The translations under genes and the position numbers were made by a program. A stretch of 56,942 nucleotides of DNA from Aequorivita vitellina. GTDB taxonomy: Bacteria; Bacteroidota; Bacteroidia; Flavobacteriales; Flavobacteriaceae. Under the pieces are notes generated by a model, which worked only from the letters and a program-made list of their open reading frames with translations, searched no databases and had not been told where the DNA came from. The stretch is from assembly GCF_022008365.1 (NCBI RefSeq), contig NZ_JAIRBA010000027.1, positions 1 to 56,942 on the forward strand, in the 5' to 3' direction. Positions 25,147-33,895 of this stretch are shown here, piece after piece. How positions within the stretch are numbered: position 1 is the first letter of the stretch; each line of letters begins with the position of its first letter.

Positions 25147-26988
25147 TTACAATTCTCGCATTAATTTTTCAAAGTCTTCATCGTTGTCTTGGAGGTGCAT
25201 TTTTGCTTTAATTCGATGTTTTGTGGCGGCAACTTTTTCTTTTGTTATGCCCATTAGGGAAGTAATTTCTTCGGTGGAAAGCTGTAGTTTTAAGAGGGAA
25301 CAGAAGGCGATGTCGTCTTCGGTGAGATTTGGAAACATTTGCTCTAGATTATAACCAAATTCGGGATGTACTTCTACAAATTTGGTTTTAAAATGCTTCC
25401 AATAATTTAACTGATTTAATGTAGAGACAATCCGTTCCGCAAATTCTTCAGATACTTCATTTTTATCGCTCGATTGGATTATATCTTTAATCTGTTTTTG
25501 AATATCTGCTACTTCCAAAGAAATTGCTACCAACTCCCGTTCTTTATCGGCGAGATTATTTTCTTTTTCGGCTAAAAGCTCTTGTTCCAATTCTTGGTTT
25601 TCCTTTAAAACCGAGTTAGCTTTTTCCAAGTTTGCAACAGCTACTTTTTGCAGTGCCAGTCGCTTTTTGTTATACATAAATATAAGAATGCTTAAAATTA
25701 GAATTAGAGCCGTAAGCAGCCAACTGAGAATTGTAATGGTTCGCTGCTTTGTATTGTACCGTTTAAGCATCTCATTGCTGTTTTGCAGCGCGATATTTTT
25801 ATCTCTCTGAAATTTATTTTGATACGATTCTTCCAGCTGCTTTATTTTTACCCGATCTATGGCAGACTGCATGGAATCTTTTAAGTAGTCGATACGGTCG
25901 AAAAGATTGAGCGACTTTTCAAATTGTTTTGTATTGCGGTAGGTTTCACGTGCATTAAGCAAAAAGCTCAACTTATCTTGGGCATTCATAGCAAGTTCAA
26001 AATTGTTGGTGCTGTTTTTAACACGTTCAATCACTCTAATGGCCGTATTGTAGTCTTTTTGAGCGTTTAAAAAACTGAGGTAATCGCTGGCAATTTGCAA
26101 AAATCGGGGAGACTGTGATTTCTGTAAATAATTAAACGATTCCGAATAAGCCTCTTTCGCTAAAACGGGCCTATTGGTCGCTTTGTAAATATTTCCCAAC
26201 TTGCCCCAAGCCACATACATATATTCCAAATTCTTTTTCTCGGTAAGACCTTCTTTAGCTTCCAATAAACGCTTTTCGCCTTCTTTAATATTTCCCAGTT
26301 CAACCAAGCTTTCGGCGTAGGAAAGTAGGGTGAGGTAATAGGAGGGAGCTTTATCTTCAGCAAATCGTGGAAGCACTTGTTCGTATAAATCTACCGCAAA
26401 CTCATAATTTCCGGTGTTGTAGTAGGTGTTGGCGAGCTTTTGTTGTAAAATATACAACCGTTCATCGCCTATTTCTTTAAAAATTTCAATGGCGCGTTTA
26501 AGGTTTGTAATCGCTTTTTCCTTTTCGCCCATATAGTTATAATTGGACGCCATTTCGCCATATACTACGCCTTCGCCGCTGCGATCGCCGTATTCTTGGT
26601 AGATTTCCATAGCTTGTTTAAGTGCCGCCAATGATTGGGGGTAGTTGGCATAATTGCGGTAGTTAATTGCGCTGTTGGCGTATAAATCGGCTTTTAGGGT
26701 TGGGGATTCATCAGCTAAGGCTATTCCTTTTTTAAAGTAATATGACGAAGAATCGTAAATTGCGAGTTGACTGTAAGTAATGCCGAGCTTGCTATACGTG
26801 AGGGCTACCAGCGTATCATCGCGTTCCTGCGAATACTCCAATAATTTAAACAAATAAATTTTTGCCGAATCTGGTTGTTTAAAAAGATACTTTTGTATTT
26901 CGGTTTCTAACTCTGCTATTTTATCGTTTTGAGCGAGGAGAGAACTGCTTAAGAACAGCAGAAATATGGGGAGGCAAAAATGTTTCAT
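25147..26988 (-). CDS. TPR sensor with C-terminal LuxR-like HTH
   Basis: This protein has about 613 residues from the preferred start at 26988, which gives a signal peptide (MKHFCLPIFLLFLSSSLLAQ). An upstream in-frame start at 27057 would bury that signal. About ten TPR units fill residues 20-390. A single membrane helix (SWLLTALILILSILIFMY) lies near 423-440, then a coiled coil (about 450-505), then a C-terminal HTH with LTEDDIAFCSLLKLQLST and TSLMGITKEKVAATKHRIKAK. This is a known Bacteroidota layout for membrane-bound one-component regulators. The gene is divergent from the export/glycosyltransferase locus, which makes it a candidate regulator of that locus. Its stop codon abuts the repeat array. 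Confidence 0.85.
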   Translation of the reverse strand: MKHFCLPIFLLFLSSSLLAQNDKIAELETEIQKYLFKQPDSAKIYLFKLLEYSQERDDTLVALTYSKLGITYSQLAIYDSSSYYFKKGIALADESPTLKADLYANSAINYRNYANYPQSLAALKQAMEIYQEYGDRSGEGVVYGEMASNYNYMGEKEKAITNLKRAIEIFKEIGDERLYILQQKLANTYYNTGNYEFAVDLYEQVLPRFAEDKAPSYYLTLLSYAESLVELGNIKEGEKRLLEAKEGLTEKKNLEYMYVAWGKLGNIYKATNRPVLAKEAYSESFNYLQKSQSPRFLQIASDYLSFLNAQKDYNTAIRVIERVKNSTNNFELAMNAQDKLSFLLNARETYRNTKQFEKSLNLFDRIDYLKDSMQSAIDRVKIKQLEESYQNKFQRDKNIALQNSNEMLKRYNTKQRTITILSWLLTALILILSILIFMYNKKRLALQKVAVANLEKANSVLKENQELEQELLAEKENNLADKERELVAISLEVADIQKQIKDIIQSSDKNEVSEEFAERIVSTLNQLNYWKHFKTKFVEVHPEFGYNLEQMFPNLTEDDIAFCSLLKLQLSTEEITSLMGITKEKVAATKHRIKAKMHLQDNDEDFEKLMREL

Positions 26989-27334
26989 AGAATTTGAGTA
27001 GGGTGGCAAATTTATCGAAAAAAAACAAATAGGGAAGTAGATAAGTTTGTGGTTCAAAAAAATGGGATTTAAATGTCTGTAATTCAGCTATCTTTTGACC
27101 CATATTTTTGAAATATTAATTGAAATCGCGTTTAAAACGGAATATAGCGGGGTTTTAGGGTAAAGTTTGCAATTGCAGATTGGTATTGAATAAAGGTGAA
27201 ATATAATAGGAATTGTTCCAGAGATAGTTCTTATTATTTACGGCAACAATGGGCGCCAGTGTAGTTTGGCTTTAATAAATTAAAATGAAGTTGTTGCAAT
27301 TTTGCTATATTAGCTGCCAATAAAAAACATTTCT
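26989..27334. other. Divergent intergenic region before the ABC exporter gene
   Basis: These 346 bases separate the TPR/HTH regulator from the wzm-like gene and must hold both promoters. No exact TAnnTTTG was found. An inverted repeat, ATAATAGGAA (27203-27212) with TTCTTATTAT (27228-27237), has one G-T pair and a 15-base loop. It is a possible operator or leader hairpin. Confidence 0.4.
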
Positions 27335-28201
27335 TTGACTCCCGAAAACAACGACAATTGGCTTTACGAAATCTCGTCTAAAAAAAGTGCTTTCGACCTT
27401 AATTTAAAAGAAGTTTGGCGCTACCGCGATTTGCTTATTCTTTTTGTGAAAAGGGATATTACTACGGTTTACAAGCAAACTATTTTGGGGCCGTTGTGGT
27501 ATTTTATTCAGCCGCTGTTTACCTCGGTTATCTTTACCTTGGTTTTTAACAATTTGGGGAGTATAAGTACGGGAAGTATTCCGCCTTTTCTCTTTAACCT
27601 CGCTGGAATTACCGCTTGGAATTATTTTACAGCCTGCTTTACCGGCACGTCCAACACCTTTAGAAGTAATGCCGGAATTTTTGGAAAAGTGTATTTTCCA
27701 CGGGTTATTATGCCAATGTCGGTAACAATTAGCAACCTGATGAAATTTGGCATCCAACTGCTTATATTTATTATTTTTTATTGTTATTTTTTATTGCAGG
27801 GATTCGATTTAAGTCCGAATTTGTATTTGTTGCTTTTTCCAATATATATTTTAATGATGGCTTTATTGGGTTTGGGTTTGGGAATGATAATTAGCTCCAT
27901 GACTACTAAATACCGCGATTTGAATGTCTTGGTAGGCTTTGCAGTTTCGTTGTTGATGTACGTTTCTGCTGTGCCATATCCGCTTTCGGAAGCTCGGAAA
28001 AAACTGCCGGGGTATGTTGCAAATTTTGTGGAATACAATCCGCTTACACAAATAATAGAAGGCTTCCGATTTATGCTTTTAGATACGGGAAGTTTTAGTT
28101 GGCTGGGATTTTTCTATACGTTATTGGTAAGTGTAGGCTTGTTTTTGTTGGGATTGGTTATTTTTAATAGAACGGAGAAGAGTTTTATTGATACGGTTTA
28201 G
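27335..28201 (+). CDS. ABC-2 type polysaccharide exporter permease (Wzm-like)
   Basis: This 288-residue inner-membrane permease belongs to the TagG/Wzm family, which moves lipid-linked polysaccharide across the inner membrane. The N-terminal amphipathic part has the family motif LILLFVKRDITTVYKQTILGPLW in condensed form near 33-54. Six hydrophobic segments follow to the C-terminus, and YNPLTQIIEGFR (about 234-245) is a family hallmark. The start is TTG at 27335. It is separated from its ATPase gene by about 850 bases of repeats and a gene relic, which is unusual because wzm and wzt normally adjoin. Confidence 0.92.
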   Translation: MTPENNDNWLYEISSKKSAFDLNLKEVWRYRDLLILFVKRDITTVYKQTILGPLWYFIQPLFTSVIFTLVFNNLGSISTGSIPPFLFNLAGITAWNYFTACFTGTSNTFRSNAGIFGKVYFPRVIMPMSVTISNLMKFGIQLLIFIIFYCYFLLQGFDLSPNLYLLLFPIYILMMALLGLGLGMIISSMTTKYRDLNVLVGFAVSLLMYVSAVPYPLSEARKKLPGYVANFVEYNPLTQIIEGFRFMLLDTGSFSWLGFFYTLLVSVGLFLLGLVIFNRTEKSFIDTV

Positions 28202-28212
28202 GTTTGAGAAAT

Positions 28213-28672
28213 GAGATTTGAGATTTGAGATTTGAGATGTTAGAAATGCGACTTAAGAGGGTATGACGTAGGACAAATGTAGGTTAGAGATATGATTATT
28301 TAACGAATTAACACTATAATTGTAGATGTGAGAATGCGTTTTGGAAGTTATTTTTTTATATGTGGGACTAGTATGATAGTAGGGGTTGAGTAGGGATTGA
28401 CTACCATGAATGTAGCACTCGAGTAGCATTAAAGGTATAGGAACCATACATTAATACAACATGAATGTAACATTAATGCATGTTGAACTATGCATTCAAA
28501 ATTTTGAAAAGTACATAGAAGGTATTAAAAAGGGCTGTTATTTTTGAAGAAATGGGGGGGGAATTGCAAATGATAAATGACTAATGACAAATTGCAAATC
28601 TCAAATCTCAAATCTCAAATCTCAAAAAAGGTAAATCACAAATTACAAATCTCAAATCTCAAATCTCAAATA
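28213..28672. repeat. Inverted AAATCTC heptamer arrays around a gene-free segment
   Basis: Bases 28213-28238 (GAGATTT units) are the exact reverse complement of 28598-28623 (AAATCTC units), a perfect 26-bp inverted repeat about 360 bases apart. A second AAATCTC run lies at 28644-28672. The enclosed segment has no supported gene. It contains a G8 run (28554-28561) and several ATGCAT/ATGAATGTA-like words. The array on the right runs directly into a truncated S23-type gene fragment. Confidence 0.85.
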
Positions 28673-28691
28673 CCAGTTTTTTATTAAAAGT

Positions 28692-28896
28692 GAATTGTAT
28701 AACTTAATGTCACAATTTAAAAGGGCTTCAGTTTCAATTGCTTTAAACACCGTTGAAGGACAGGGCGACACTAATGCGCACTTTAATAGATTGCTACAAG
28801 TAGTTTTAGATTGGGTGAAAGAATGTGTAGTATACGCTACCATAGCAAAAAGGCTTTATTTCCGAAGAACAAGATTTTAATATTAGAACTCATTGA
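28692..28896 (+). pseudogene. Fragment of an S23 / four-helix-bundle protein gene
   Basis: The frame from 28692 reads ELYNLMSQFKRASVSIALNT, then VEGQGDTNAHFNRLLQVVL and VKECVVYATIAKRL. This is the middle of the four-helix-bundle (23S rRNA intervening-sequence protein) family. The N-terminal helix is missing, being replaced by heptamer repeat. After KRLYF the frame shifts; the neighbouring frame continues SEEQDFNIRTH, as the family would, and then hits TGA at 28894-28896. Truncation plus frameshift plus stop mark it as a decayed gene. No gene is visible between it and 29051. Confidence 0.7.
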
Positions 28897-29050
28897 TCCG
28901 AAAACTCACACCTGACTAACATCTCCCAGCTAATGCCAATTAACAAAGAAATACATAATTTTACAGCTAAACCCAAAGCGTTTTGCGATTAGTTTTTATA
29001 TTTGGAGCGAAAGGATTTTATTCACTAAATACACTTCCAACTACCGACAA

Positions 29051-30292
29051 ATGACTATTTTAAAAGCCGAAAACATAAGCAAGCAATACCGCCTCGGAAA
29101 CGTGGGTACTGGTACGCTTTCGCACGATTTAAATCGTTTTTGGCACAACATCCGTGGGAAGGAAGATCCTTATTTAAAAGTTGGCGCAGTAAACGACCGA
29201 AGCAGTAAGGCGAAATCAGATTATGTTTGGGCACTGCGCGATATTAATTTTGAAGTACAGGAAGGGGAAGTTTTAGGAATTATAGGGAAGAACGGCGCCG
29301 GAAAATCTACCTTGCTTAAAATACTTTCCCGTGTTACCAGCCCCACCACAGGCGTTATTAAAACAAAAGGCCGAATAGCCTCTTTATTAGAAGTTGGCAC
29401 CGGTTTCCACCCAGAACTTACAGGCAGGGAAAACATATACCTTAACGGAGCCATTTTAGGAATGACCCGCGGTGAAATAACTGCCAAGCTAGATGAAATC
29501 GTAGATTTCTCTGGCTGTGAAATGTATATTGGTACACCCGTTAAACGTTATAGTAGTGGGATGACCGTTCGTCTTGCTTTTGCCGTGGCTGCCCATTTAG
29601 AACCCGATATTTTGGTGGTAGATGAGGTGCTTGCCGTGGGCGATGCAGAGTTTCAGAAGAAGGCGATTGGCAAAATGCAAGACATTTCGAAAGGCGATGG
29701 TAGAACTGTTCTGTTTGTTAGTCATAATATGGCGAGTGTACAAAATTTATGCAGTAGGGCCATTTTACTTAAAAGTGGAAGTATTTTTATTGACGGAAAT
29801 GTTGATGAGGTTGTAAATGAATATTTAAGTATAGACTCCGTTCTCTATTCTCAATCCTTTGCGGTTTTACAAACTCCGCAGCATAAATCTGTTTATATTA
29901 AAAGTTTTAAAATTACATCAGAAGTGAGGACTGGTGCAACATTTAGCTTTGAATATGAAATAGTTTCGCAAACAGAGAAACAAGTTGATGTAGCTATAAG
30001 TTTTAAGACATATCAGGAAGTGTCTATATATCAAATTTATAGCGGTCATACCAATGAAATACTTATCCTAAGTAATGGGTGTAATAAAATTAGTGGTAGT
30101 ATTAGAGAGTTGCCACTTATTCAAGGTGATTATAGCATTTCACTATGGATAGGTTCAGGGGCTATTACTTTTGATTTCTATCCTACTATTGTACGAATCA
30201 AAGTATTGGAAGGTGGATTTAAGAAAAATCACATTGCCGAATACAGGAATTTTCCTGTTATTGCAAACGCAAATTGGACAATAAATGATTGA
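29051..30292 (+). CDS. Polysaccharide exporter ATPase with C-terminal domain (Wzt-like)
   Basis: This 413-residue protein is the ATPase partner of the Wzm-like permease. The nucleotide-binding domain has Walker A GKNGAGKST (79-87), signature YSSGMTVRLAF (about 163), Walker B DILVVDEVLAVGDAEF and the switch VSHN. An insert before Walker A (residues 20-58) is typical of Wzt/TagH proteins. Residues about 285-405 form an extra beta-rich Wzt-C-like domain, which in O9a/O8-type systems binds the non-reducing end of a capped glycan. That suggests recognition of a modified chain end, consistent with the methyltransferase gene that overlaps its 3' end by 8 bases. Confidence 0.9.
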   Translation: MTILKAENISKQYRLGNVGTGTLSHDLNRFWHNIRGKEDPYLKVGAVNDRSSKAKSDYVWALRDINFEVQEGEVLGIIGKNGAGKSTLLKILSRVTSPTTGVIKTKGRIASLLEVGTGFHPELTGRENIYLNGAILGMTRGEITAKLDEIVDFSGCEMYIGTPVKRYSSGMTVRLAFAVAAHLEPDILVVDEVLAVGDAEFQKKAIGKMQDISKGDGRTVLFVSHNMASVQNLCSRAILLKSGSIFIDGNVDEVVNEYLSIDSVLYSQSFAVLQTPQHKSVYIKSFKITSEVRTGATFSFEYEIVSQTEKQVDVAISFKTYQEVSIYQIYSGHTNEILILSNGCNKISGSIRELPLIQGDYSISLWIGSGAITFDFYPTIVRIKVLEGGFKKNHIAEYRNFPVIANANWTIND

Positions 30293-30947
30293 TAAAAAAT
30301 ACGTAACACATCAAAGAGAACCCTTTTTTGAAATTGTCAATAAGCTCATTACGCTCAATAGCGTTGTATTAGATGTTGGCCCTGGAGATGGTAGCTTTGC
30401 TAAATATTGTAAAAGGGATGATTTTTTTTTATATGAAGGAAATCCAGAAAGTGCGGAAAACCTTAAGTATAATTATCCTAACACATTTCAAGGACAATTG
30501 CCTAAACTTCCTTTCAAAGATGCAATGTTCGATGTAATACACATGAGCCACGTAATAGAACATCTACAACCCCAGGAAGTTTACGATACCTTAAAAGAAT
30601 TTGATCGATGCTGTAAACCTGGTGGAGCCATTGTTATTTCGGCCCCATTGCTCTGGAGCGGGTTTTATGACGACCTCTCGCATATAAGGCCTTATCCTCC
30701 CGCCAGCTATGTGAAATATCTAAGTAACTTAGGTAGCAATCCTACAAGGACGCAAATATCAAATATTTACACAGTAGAGCATATGCAATACCGTTATCAA
30801 CTAGTAGATAACAAATTTAGGTTACGAAAGAAAACAGGACTTATCCACAAAGTATTTTATAAGCTAGGTACATTCATCCGGCTATCGGAGTCTATTTTTA
30901 CAGAAACAGGTTATACTTTAGTTTTAAGAAAATCGCAAAACAAATAA
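30285..30947 (+). CDS. Class I SAM-dependent methyltransferase
   Basis: This 220-residue protein has the class I methyltransferase fold. Motif I is LDVGPGDGSF (about 30-39), the acidic ribose-binding position follows (LYEGNPES), and post-motif VIHMSHVIEHL (about 85-95) and CKPGGAIVISAP (about 107-118) match the Methyltransf_11-like pattern. It starts within the last 8 bases of the wzt-like gene. In ABC-exported glycans a terminal methyl group can stop elongation and be read by the Wzt C-domain, so a chain-capping role is attractive but unproven. Modification of a sugar elsewhere in the repeat is the alternative. Confidence 0.82.
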   Translation: MIDKKYVTHQREPFFEIVNKLITLNSVVLDVGPGDGSFAKYCKRDDFFLYEGNPESAENLKYNYPNTFQGQLPKLPFKDAMFDVIHMSHVIEHLQPQEVYDTLKEFDRCCKPGGAIVISAPLLWSGFYDDLSHIRPYPPASYVKYLSNLGSNPTRTQISNIYTVEHMQYRYQLVDNKFRLRKKTGLIHKVFYKLGTFIRLSESIFTETGYTLVLRKSQNK

Positions 30948-30949
30948 AT

Positions 30950-31894
30950 ATGCGAGAACCATTGGTTTCCATAATAATACCTACATACAACCGTGCCCAC
31001 TTAATTGGTGAAACGCTGGATTCCGTATTAGCACAGACTTATCAAAATTGGGAGTGTATTGTGGTGGATGATGGGAGTACAGATCATACAGGCTCTCTTT
31101 TAAAAGAATATGTTGAGCGTGATGATCGATTTAAATATTGTCATAGACCAAAGGATAGACCTAAAGGAGCCAATGCTTGTAGAAATTATGGGTTTGAATT
31201 AAGTAAAGGAGAATACATCAATTGGTTTGATAGTGATGATTTAATGACTGAAGAAAAATTCTTCGAACAATTGCAGATTCTTGAAAACGATTTGTCTCTA
31301 AGTTTTTGTACTTGTGAATATGGGCTATACGATAAAAATTTTCAGTTGATTTCTCGAATGACTTTTCAATCTGCAAATTTATTGGAGGATTATATAATAG
31401 GTCAAGCCTTCTTTAATTTACCTACTTCAATTTTCAGAAAAGCCACACTCCCAAAAAAGCCACTTGATGAGAATTTGTTTAAAGCTCAAGAAATGGAATT
31501 TTTCTTTCGCTATCTTCAACAGGATTCCAATAAGTATGGATTGTTGAATAAAGAGTTTGTAAAAGTGAGAATCCACGAACATAGTATAACTAATAGTTTT
31601 AAACTCGGTAATAAAAAGGCAATTTATTCAGAAATGAAAGTAAGATTATTAGGATTGAAAATTTTAAAAGAAAAATCTTCAATACGAAATCTAAATATAG
31701 CTTTGAATCATTATATGAGATTTCTTAAAGTCATACTCGTTCAGCGGAAAATGAAGATGTATTATCAAAATTTATATACATTGAGAAAAATAGTGCCGTT
31801 AGGTAAACTGATAAAATTGGTCTTTATAGGTTCTATATTTCGTTTTACAGGGAAAGGTCTGTATTTTTTCCGCAATCATTATTATTTTAAATAG
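30950..31894 (+). CDS. Family 2 glycosyltransferase
   Basis: This 314-residue GT-A fold enzyme belongs to GT2 and transfers a sugar from a nucleotide donor to the lipid-linked glycan at the inner membrane. The N-terminus VSIIIPTYNRAHLIGETLDSVL and the nucleotide-binding VDDGSTDHT are classic. The metal-binding motif is WFDSDD (about 93-98). The C-terminal 100 residues are basic and may bind the membrane. It starts 2 bases after the methyltransferase gene. Donor and acceptor cannot be deduced. Confidence 0.9.
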   Translation: MREPLVSIIIPTYNRAHLIGETLDSVLAQTYQNWECIVVDDGSTDHTGSLLKEYVERDDRFKYCHRPKDRPKGANACRNYGFELSKGEYINWFDSDDLMTEEKFFEQLQILENDLSLSFCTCEYGLYDKNFQLISRMTFQSANLLEDYIIGQAFFNLPTSIFRKATLPKKPLDENLFKAQEMEFFFRYLQQDSNKYGLLNKEFVKVRIHEHSITNSFKLGNKKAIYSEMKVRLLGLKILKEKSSIRNLNIALNHYMRFLKVILVQRKMKMYYQNLYTLRKIVPLGKLIKLVFIGSIFRFTGKGLYFFRNHYYFK

Positions 31895-31901
31895 TGAAGA
31901 A

Positions 31902-33068
31902 TTGAATTTTAATAATAAAAATATTCTTTTGATCATTCATTCTGGTGGCCTAGGTGGTGCAGAACGACAGGGATTAAGTCTCGGAAAGGTTTTGACTGAG
32001 AAGCATGGATGTAATGTTTATTTACTGTTAACTTTTTCGAGGGAAACGTCGGAAGAATTTGAACAATACGCCCGTGCCTGTCATATAAAAGAAATATTCT
32101 TTTTTGGAGAACCTTATATAATTTTAAGACGCGAATTGACATATAAAAATTTAAAACGTCTTGTTTGGTCATCAAAATACTTATGGCGTTTGCGCACAGG
32201 TTTAATGCCTTATAAATTTGATTTCATATTCCCGTTTTTAAACTTTCCTAGTAAAGTTGCATTTTACCTCTATAAATTATTGCCAAGCGTAAAATTTACT
32301 TTTTGGCACCAGTTGGGTTTAGATACATTTAAATTTGACATTTTTGAAAAACATGCAGCGAAAAATATTCCTTGTGTCATTGCTAATGCACCTAGTGGAA
32401 TCGAATTATTTTATAATGCTCATCTAAAGAGCAAAAGGCCTTCTTTTGTTCTTCCTCAGTTTTTAGCATTTGAAGTTATTTTTAAAAATCGCAAAAATTT
32501 ATTAAGAAAATATGGCATACCAGAAAATGCTATAGTAATTGGTATGGTAGCTCATTATCGTCCTGAAAAGCTACATTATTTACTTTTAAATGTCTTTAAG
32601 GAATTGCTAAAAGAACATAGTAATATATATATGATTTTTTTGGGTAATAAAAATAATAGCACGGTTACAAAAAAGACATTTGAATCTTTGCAAGAAAATG
32701 TAATAACAAATCAGTTGACCGAAAAAATAAAATTAATTTCTGAACAGCCTGTTACAGAGGTTCTCAGTATTTTAGATATAGGGGTGTTGGTTTCAGAAAT
32801 AGAAGGCACACCGAATGCAGTAATGGAATATATGGCATATGGTTTACCTGTAGTTGCAACAAATCATAGTGGCTGCAAGCTATTGTTAAAAAATGAAGAT
32901 TTTTTAATTGAGAATTCAATGGAATCCCTGAAAAATAAGCTGAATAAATTAATTATATCTGAAGAATTAAGAAAAGGTGAGGGTGAAGTCAATCGGAAAC
33001 TGATTCGGGCCTACACTCCAGAAAATTATTTAAGAGAACTTTTACTTATCGTCAAGCAATTTGTATGA
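31902..33068 (+). CDS. Family 4 glycosyltransferase
   Basis: This 388-residue GT-B enzyme belongs to family 4. The N-terminal acceptor domain begins LLIIHSGGLGGAERQGL, with the family glycine loop. The C-terminal donor domain has VSEIEGTPNAVMEYMAYGLPVVATN (about 298-322), which contains the EX7E-like donor site. The start is TTG at 31902. The stop codon overlaps the next start (ATGA), consistent with one transcript. The substrate is unknown. Codon use is strongly AT-rich, as in the following genes. Confidence 0.88.
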   Translation: MNFNNKNILLIIHSGGLGGAERQGLSLGKVLTEKHGCNVYLLLTFSRETSEEFEQYARACHIKEIFFFGEPYIILRRELTYKNLKRLVWSSKYLWRLRTGLMPYKFDFIFPFLNFPSKVAFYLYKLLPSVKFTFWHQLGLDTFKFDIFEKHAAKNIPCVIANAPSGIELFYNAHLKSKRPSFVLPQFLAFEVIFKNRKNLLRKYGIPENAIVIGMVAHYRPEKLHYLLLNVFKELLKEHSNIYMIFLGNKNNSTVTKKTFESLQENVITNQLTEKIKLISEQPVTEVLSILDIGVLVSEIEGTPNAVMEYMAYGLPVVATNHSGCKLLLKNEDFLIENSMESLKNKLNKLIISEELRKGEGEVNRKLIRAYTPENYLRELLLIVKQFV

Positions 33069-33895
33069 AAAATTTAATATCTATTATTATTCCTTGTTAC
33101 AACGATGGAGAATTTATCGAAAAATCAGTGAGATCTGCGTTGACTCAATCTTATTTAAACAAGGAGGTTATAGTCGTAGACGATGGATCTAACATTGTAA
33201 CCAAAAAAATACTACGGGATTTAGAACCCGAATTAGATCTATTAATTACTCAAGAAAATAGAGGGCAAAGCTCAGCTAGAAATAACGGAATACAAAACGC
33301 AAGTGGAGATTTTATTTTAGTTCTTGATAGTGATGATTATTTTGAACCAACATTTTGCGAAAAGGCTTTTTTAGAAATGAAAAAGAATGAATATATAAAG
33401 TTGGTTACATGTCATGCAATGCTTCATTTTCAAGATAATTCAAAGAGGATTTATATTCCAAATGGTGGTACATTAATTGATTTTCTTTATTCAAATAGCG
33501 CAATAGGCAATGCTTTGTTCAGAAAAAAGGATTGGGAAGTGATTGGTGGTTATGACGAAACAATGAGAGATGGTTGGGAAGATTGGGAGTTTTATATCCG
33601 TTTAATTCAATTAGGAGGGATTTGTGAAGTGATTCCAGAGGTGCTTTTTCATTACAATAAACGTTGCAACACAACCACTCTTCGTGCAAATTCGAAAAAA
33701 TATGAGTTATGGCGCTACATATTTTCTAAACATGCTGCGCTTTATATGGAAAATTATAAATTGACGATTGATTTTTTACTCGATAAAATTAAGCAAGAAG
33801 AAAGTGAAATGAAAAGTATCAGAAATAAAATTGATTTTCGCGTCGGTCGGAATATGCTTTACCCTTTCAGAATGATTAAAAGGATTTTTAAATGA
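33065..33895 (+). CDS. Family 2 glycosyltransferase
   Basis: This 276-residue GT2 protein has SIIIPCYNDGEFIEKSVRSAL at the start, VVDDGSN (about 36-42), the SARNNGIQNASGDFILVLDSDDYFEP core with the DSD metal site (about 91-93), and GGYDETMRDGWEDWEFYIRL near 163-182, which supplies the catalytic-base ED. Both ends overlap their neighbours by 4 bases, so translation is probably coupled. The transferred sugar is unknown. Confidence 0.9.
   Translation: MKNLISIIIPCYNDGEFIEKSVRSALTQSYLNKEVIVVDDGSNIVTKKILRDLEPELDLLITQENRGQSSARNNGIQNASGDFILVLDSDDYFEPTFCEKAFLEMKKNEYIKLVTCHAMLHFQDNSKRIYIPNGGTLIDFLYSNSAIGNALFRKKDWEVIGGYDETMRDGWEDWEFYIRLIQLGGICEVIPEVLFHYNKRCNTTTLRANSKKYELWRYIFSKHAALYMENYKLTIDFLLDKIKQEESEMKSIRNKIDFRVGRNMLYPFRMIKRIFK

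Noticed and set aside
26989-27057. Upstream start for the TPR/HTH regulator, 23 codons earlier
   Set aside because: The downstream ATG at 26988 gives a proper signal peptide ending in LLAQ. The longer version would bury it.
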